A stretch of DNA of 64,000 bases from Phylloscopus collybita (Eukaryota > Chordata > Aves > Passeriformes > Phylloscopidae): the NCBI GenBank assembly GCA_027886175.1, contig JAJNNQ010000139.1:1364001-1428000 (forward strand), written 5' to 3'. The position numbers and the translations under genes are program-made. Shown piece after piece: positions 60,747 through 64,000 of this stretch. Below the pieces are notes generated by a model. The model made no database searches, had not been told where the DNA came from, and saw nothing but the letters and a program-made list of their open reading frames with translations. Each line of letters opens with the position of its first letter. The first letter of the stretch is position 1.

Positions 60747-62781
60747 TTGGGAAACCAAAGTCTCCACCCCACGATCCTAATGTCATTTTCTAGGAGGCCT
60801 CTGGCACTACAAGAGGAGACAAACTTCCAACTGGTGGCATATTGCATCTGGGAGATATCCTCATTTGTATGTAATTTTAGTAGCCATAAGCCCACTGGCA
60901 GTCAGACAGCATTAGACACGAACGGTGTCCCTTTTCCATGGGAAACCAAAGTCTCTGCCCCAGATTCCTGATGTCAATTTGTATGAAGCCTCTTGCTCTA
61001 CAGGGGCCGACAAACTTCCATCTGGTTGTAGATTGCACCTGGGAGACATCCTCATTTGTATGGAATTTTAGTGGAATTTTAATAGGCGGAAGCCTAGTGG
61101 CAGGCACACATTAGACGCTAACGGTGGCCCATTTCCATGGGAAACCAAAGTCTCCACTCCAGGTTCCTGATGTCAGTTTGTAGGAGGCCTTTGGCACTAC
61201 AAGGGCAGACAAAGTTTTGTCTGGTGGTTGATTGCATCGAGGAGATATCCTCATTTGTATGGAATTTCAGCAGGCAGAAGCCCAGTGGCAGGCAGACAGC
61301 ATTAGACACGAACAGTGGACCTTTTCAATGGGAAACCAAAGTCTCCACCTCACGTTCCTGATGTCAGTTTGTAGGAGGCCTTTGGAACTACAAGGGCAGA
61401 CAAAATTCCATCTGGTGGTAAATTGCACCTGGGAGATATCCTCATTTGTATAGAATTATAGAGGAATTTAATTGCGCAGAATCCCAGCGACAGGTAGACA
61501 GAATTAGACATGAATAGTGGCCCTTTTCTAGGGGAAAACAAAGCCTCCAGGCCAGGTTCCTGATGTCAGTTTTTAGGAGGCCTTTGGCACTACAAGAACA
61601 GACAAACTTCCAACTAGTGGCATATTGCAGCTTGGAGATATACTCATTTGTATGGAATTTTAGTGGAATTAAAGCAGGCAGAAGCGCAGTGTCAAGAAAA
61701 CAGCATTGAAAACCAACGGTGGCCCATTTCTATGGGAAACCAAAGTCTCCACCCCACGTTCCTGATGTCCGTTTCTAGGAGGCTTTTGGCACTACAAGAG
61801 CAGACAAACTTCCAACTGGTGGCATATTGCATCGGGGAGATATCCTCATTTGTATGTAATTTTAGTGGAATTTTAGTAGGCATAAGCCCAGTGTATGGCA
61901 GACAGCATTAGACACGAACGGTGACCCATTTCTAAGGGAAACCAAAGTCTCCACCCCACGTTCCTGATGTCCGTTTCTAGGAGGGCTTTGGCACTACAAG
62001 GGCAGACAAACTTCCACCTGGTGGTAGATTTCACCTGGGAGATATCCTCATTTCTATGGAACTTCAGCAGTCATAGCCACAGTGCCAGGCAGACAGCATT
62101 AGACGCGAACGGTGGCCCATTTCTTTGGGAAACCAAAGTCTCCACCGCACGTTCCTGATGTCAGTTTTTAGGAGGCCTTTGGCACTACAAGGGCAGACAA
62201 ACTTCCAACGGGTGGTAGATTGCACCTGGGAGACATCCTCATTTGTGAGGGATTTCAGCAGGCATAACCCCAGTGCCAGGCAGACAGCATTAGACACGAA
62301 CGGTGGCCCTTTTCCGTGGGAAACCAAAATCTCCACCCCACGTTGCTGATGTCACTTTGTAGGAGGCATTTTCCAATATAAGGGCAGAGAAACTTCCATC
62401 TGGTTGTCGATTGCACCTGGGAGATATCCTCATTTCTATTGAATTTTAGTGGAATTTTAGTAGGAAGAAGCCCAGTGGCAGGCAGACAGTATTAGACACG
62501 AACGGTGGCTCATTTCTATGGGAAACCAAAGTCTCCACACCACGTACCCGCTGTCCATTTCTAGGAGACCTTTGGCACTACAAGGGCAGACAAACTTCCA
62601 CCTTGTGGTAGATTGCACCTTGGAGATATCCTCATCTGTATGCAACTTCAGCAGTCATAACCACAGTGCCAGGCAGACAGCATTAGACGGGAACGGCGGT
62701 CCTTTTCCATGGGAAACCAAAGTCTCCACACCACGTACCGGATGTCAGGTTTTAGGAGGCATTTGGCAGTACAAGGGCAGA
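60747..62781 (+). repeat. Truncated long-form HOR copy at the right end of the array
   Basis: Monomers 1-10 are complete and monomer 11 stops about 72 bp after its anchor, inside GGCAGTACAAGGGCAGA. Up to the break it is as similar to the internal HOR copies as they are to one another, with no edge decay. The right flank is ERV env sequence. Confidence 0.92.
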
Positions 62782-62786
62782 TATGA
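62776..62786. other. Satellite / ERV env breakpoint
   Basis: Array sequence ...TACAAGGGCAGA changes to TATGACTCTGCAAAAATAAT at 62,781/62,782. In every other copy GGGCAGA is followed by CAAACTTCC. No LTR, target duplication or poly-A lies at the junction, so it is not a canonical integration end. A deletion, a recombination or an assembly join could produce it. Confidence 0.8.
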
Positions 62787-64000
62787 CTCTGCAAAAATAA
62801 TATGTGCAGGCCTTGGCTAAGAATTCAGCATGAAGAGTTTTATTGTTAAGTTTAGAATAGATCTAATAGAATAGATCCCTGCAAAAGAAGAAGAGTATCC
62901 TCAACCACTCCTCCGGTAGCGTCAAAGTTTTAATCAGAAACCTAGCGCAGTTAAAGAGTTTCAAGAAATAAATGAGCCCCCTTCTACTGTTGTTAAAAAT
63001 CCCCTTGCTTTTTGGAAACAGTGGTCTCAGTCTCTCGGCCGCCCCCACCTAGAGCCCCAAGAATTAGAACTCCTTGGGTCCTCCAAAGCTCCTTTTTGTG
63101 TTCAATTTATGTATACCCCACCCAAAGAGCAAGAAAAATCGTTTTACAATTTGAGACAAGCTGAAATTTCTTATATGGCAACAAATTGGTGTGCAAAAAT
63201 TGTTCATGTCCTTACTTTTTCTGCTAGCAATTCCCTTTCCCTTCCCAAAGGTTTTTTCCTTGTTTGTGGTGACAGAGCTTTTACTGGGATCCCAGCTCGT
63301 CTCATTAGAGGTCCTTGCACTCTAGGTAAGCTAAGCCTTTTTACCCCTAACATGACTCAAATTCTCAATTGGCACAAGAAAAATTCCTCTCTAAAAGTTC
63401 AGAAGAGAGACTTGGCAAGTCTTAATTCAGATTGCAATTCAGAAATTATCCATTGGTCCAGGGCAAAAGCAGCAGCCCTGTCAGTTTTTTTACCTTGGGT
63501 TTCAATTGCAAAGTCTGCGGGAGAATTAGGCCAATTAGAATGTTGGGTAGCTAAACAAGCAAATTTAACATCTCGTGCTATAAGTGACCTCTTATCAGAC
63601 GAGCAGATAACTAGACGAGCAACGCTCCAGAATAGAGCTGCCATTGATTACTTGCTTTTGCTGAATCAACATTCGTGTGAAGAGTTCGAAGGACTCTGCT
63701 GCTTCAACCTATCATCTAAAGCAGAAGACGTCAGAAAATCTGTCCACCAGCTACGAGAGATGGTCAGTTCCATCAAAGAAGAAACAAGGGACTGGTTTGA
63801 CAACATCTTTTCAGGTGTCAGACTTTCTAAAGTTGCCAGCTCATGGATCAAAACAGGACTGTTAGTGTTGTTCATTGTATTAGTTGTAGCCTTTGCTTGT
63901 AGTTTGGTAAAAAGTTTGATCATGCGTGCAGTTTTTTCCACTTCCACCCCCTCTGTGCATTCAGTGCATTCAGTAGAGCCAGCCAATGAATTTCCGCTAG
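62782..64000 (+). pseudogene. env: ERV Env remnant, 5'-truncated, running off the right edge
   Basis: The env frame carries stops at 62,818-62,820, 62,872-62,874 and 62,917-62,919, then stays open for 360 codons (62,920-63,999) to the edge. It shows the same alpha-type Env layout as the left copy: an EPQELE(L/I)LGS block, a basic cleavage-like site (KVQKR, 63,394-63,408), an internal fusion loop between cysteines at 63,433-63,435 and 63,541-63,543, an LQNRAAIDYLLL heptad segment (63,625-63,660), CX6CC (63,676-63,702) and a membrane anchor near 63,859-63,909. It is clearly related to the left Env but differs at many residues and has a different cytoplasmic tail (a short duplicated SVHSVH near 63,952-63,969), so it is another ERV lineage. 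SU is mostly missing because the satellite junction falls at its start. A short match to SU in another frame around 62,907-62,930 hints at a frameshift. Integrity beyond the window is unknown. Confidence 0.85.

Larger units (their letters stand above)
1718..62781 (+). repeat. Satellite array, 191/202-bp monomers, about 314 copies, organised into higher-order repeats
   Basis: Head-to-tail monomers, all in one orientation. Anchoring on the box TGGGAAACCAAAG gives spacings of 191 bp (most common) or 199-203 bp. The longer type has GGAATTTTAGT twice before AGGCAG, while the shorter has a single variant copy (GGAATTTCAGC or GGAACTTCAGC). Conserved parts in order: TTTCCATGGGAAACCAAAG, TCTCCACCCCACGTTCCTGA, TGTAGGAGGCCTTTGGCA, CTACAAGGGCAGACAAACTT, a GGTGGTAGATTGCACCTGGG-like stretch, GAGATATCCTCATTTGTATG, then GGCAGACAGCATTAGACACG. 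No gene was found inside. Short open frames occur on both strands in every copy and are explained by periodicity. The length is near a nucleosome repeat and equals that of the zebra finch satellite known as Tgut191A, but sequence identity to it was not tested. Confidence 0.97.

Noticed and set aside
1718..62781. Hundreds of open frames of 60-151 codons on both strands of the array, with recurring peptides such as MGNQSLHPTF
   Set aside because: They repeat with the monomer, exist in several frames and both strands, are broken by single-base indels between copies, and monomer length (191) is not a multiple of three. No conserved domain is visible.
1718..62781. CRISPR-like array
   Set aside because: Units are about 191 bp with no short direct repeats separated by unique spacers, and the flanks are retroviral.
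1718..62781. CENP-B box in the monomer
   Set aside because: I looked for the TTCG....A..CGGG core on both strands in representative monomers and did not find it. TTCCGTCTGG and GCATCGGGGAG are not spaced correctly.
1718..62781. Array derived from tandem copies of the ERV LTR
   Set aside because: Apart from a few bases of ambiguous overlap at 1,715-1,723, I see no similarity between the LTR (1,323-1,715) and the monomer.
62518..62820. 100-codon frame crossing the satellite/env junction as a fusion gene
   Set aside because: It is a satellite pseudo-frame running a few codons into ERV sequence before a stop. No sign of selection or of a promoter.
63399..63986. Minus-strand frames of 81 and 106 codons opposite the right env
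   Set aside because: They are antisense shadows of the env frame, which has clear Env motifs.

Overview
This window looks like vertebrate, most likely avian (perhaps songbird), heterochromatin. It holds a very large satellite array (about 61 kb, roughly 1,718 to 62,781) flanked on both sides by endogenous retrovirus (ERV) envelope sequence on the + strand. There are no bacterial-type genes and no recognisable host exons, RNA genes or CRISPR arrays. The avian call rests on both Env remnants having alpha-type (avian leukosis-like) architecture: an internal fusion loop between cysteines, an LQNRAAIDYLLL heptad segment and a CX6CC motif. A second, unverified hint is a modal satellite monomer of 191 bp, the same length as a named zebra finch satellite.

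Layout. (1) 3-1259: the 3' part of an env gene, open from the left edge to a TAA stop, with an unusual cytoplasmic tail carrying three 7-residue repeats. (2) About 1260-1720: the 3' LTR region, with a TATA-like box and AATAAA. (3) About 1718-62,781: the satellite. Monomers are 191 bp, or about 202 bp when they carry an extra 11-bp GGAATTTTAGT copy. The first 1.9 kb are diverged monomers. From 3.64 to about 19.6 kb lie irregular higher-order repeats, including a 7.2-kb-lag duplication and a 1,535-bp tandem duplication. From 19.6 kb rightward the array is a regular higher-order repeat (HOR). A 19-monomer long form (3,698 bp) alternates with a 16-monomer short form (3,092 bp, exactly three monomers deleted) and with a compound 6,981-bp unit (long plus short form, with a 4-monomer duplication and a 3-monomer deletion). 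(4) At 62,781 the array is cut abruptly inside monomer 11 of an HOR and joined to (5) a 5'-truncated env remnant of a different but related ERV, open from 62,920 to the right edge.

The parts are not a pathway. The picture is of a satellite evolving by unequal exchange at several nested scales, with retroviruses inserted in or rearranged into its edges. Numerous short open frames in the array (up to 151 codons) occur on both strands in every HOR copy and are by-products of repetition, so they are not annotated as genes. All lengths and periods were measured by reading anchor positions in the sequence; no database search was run.
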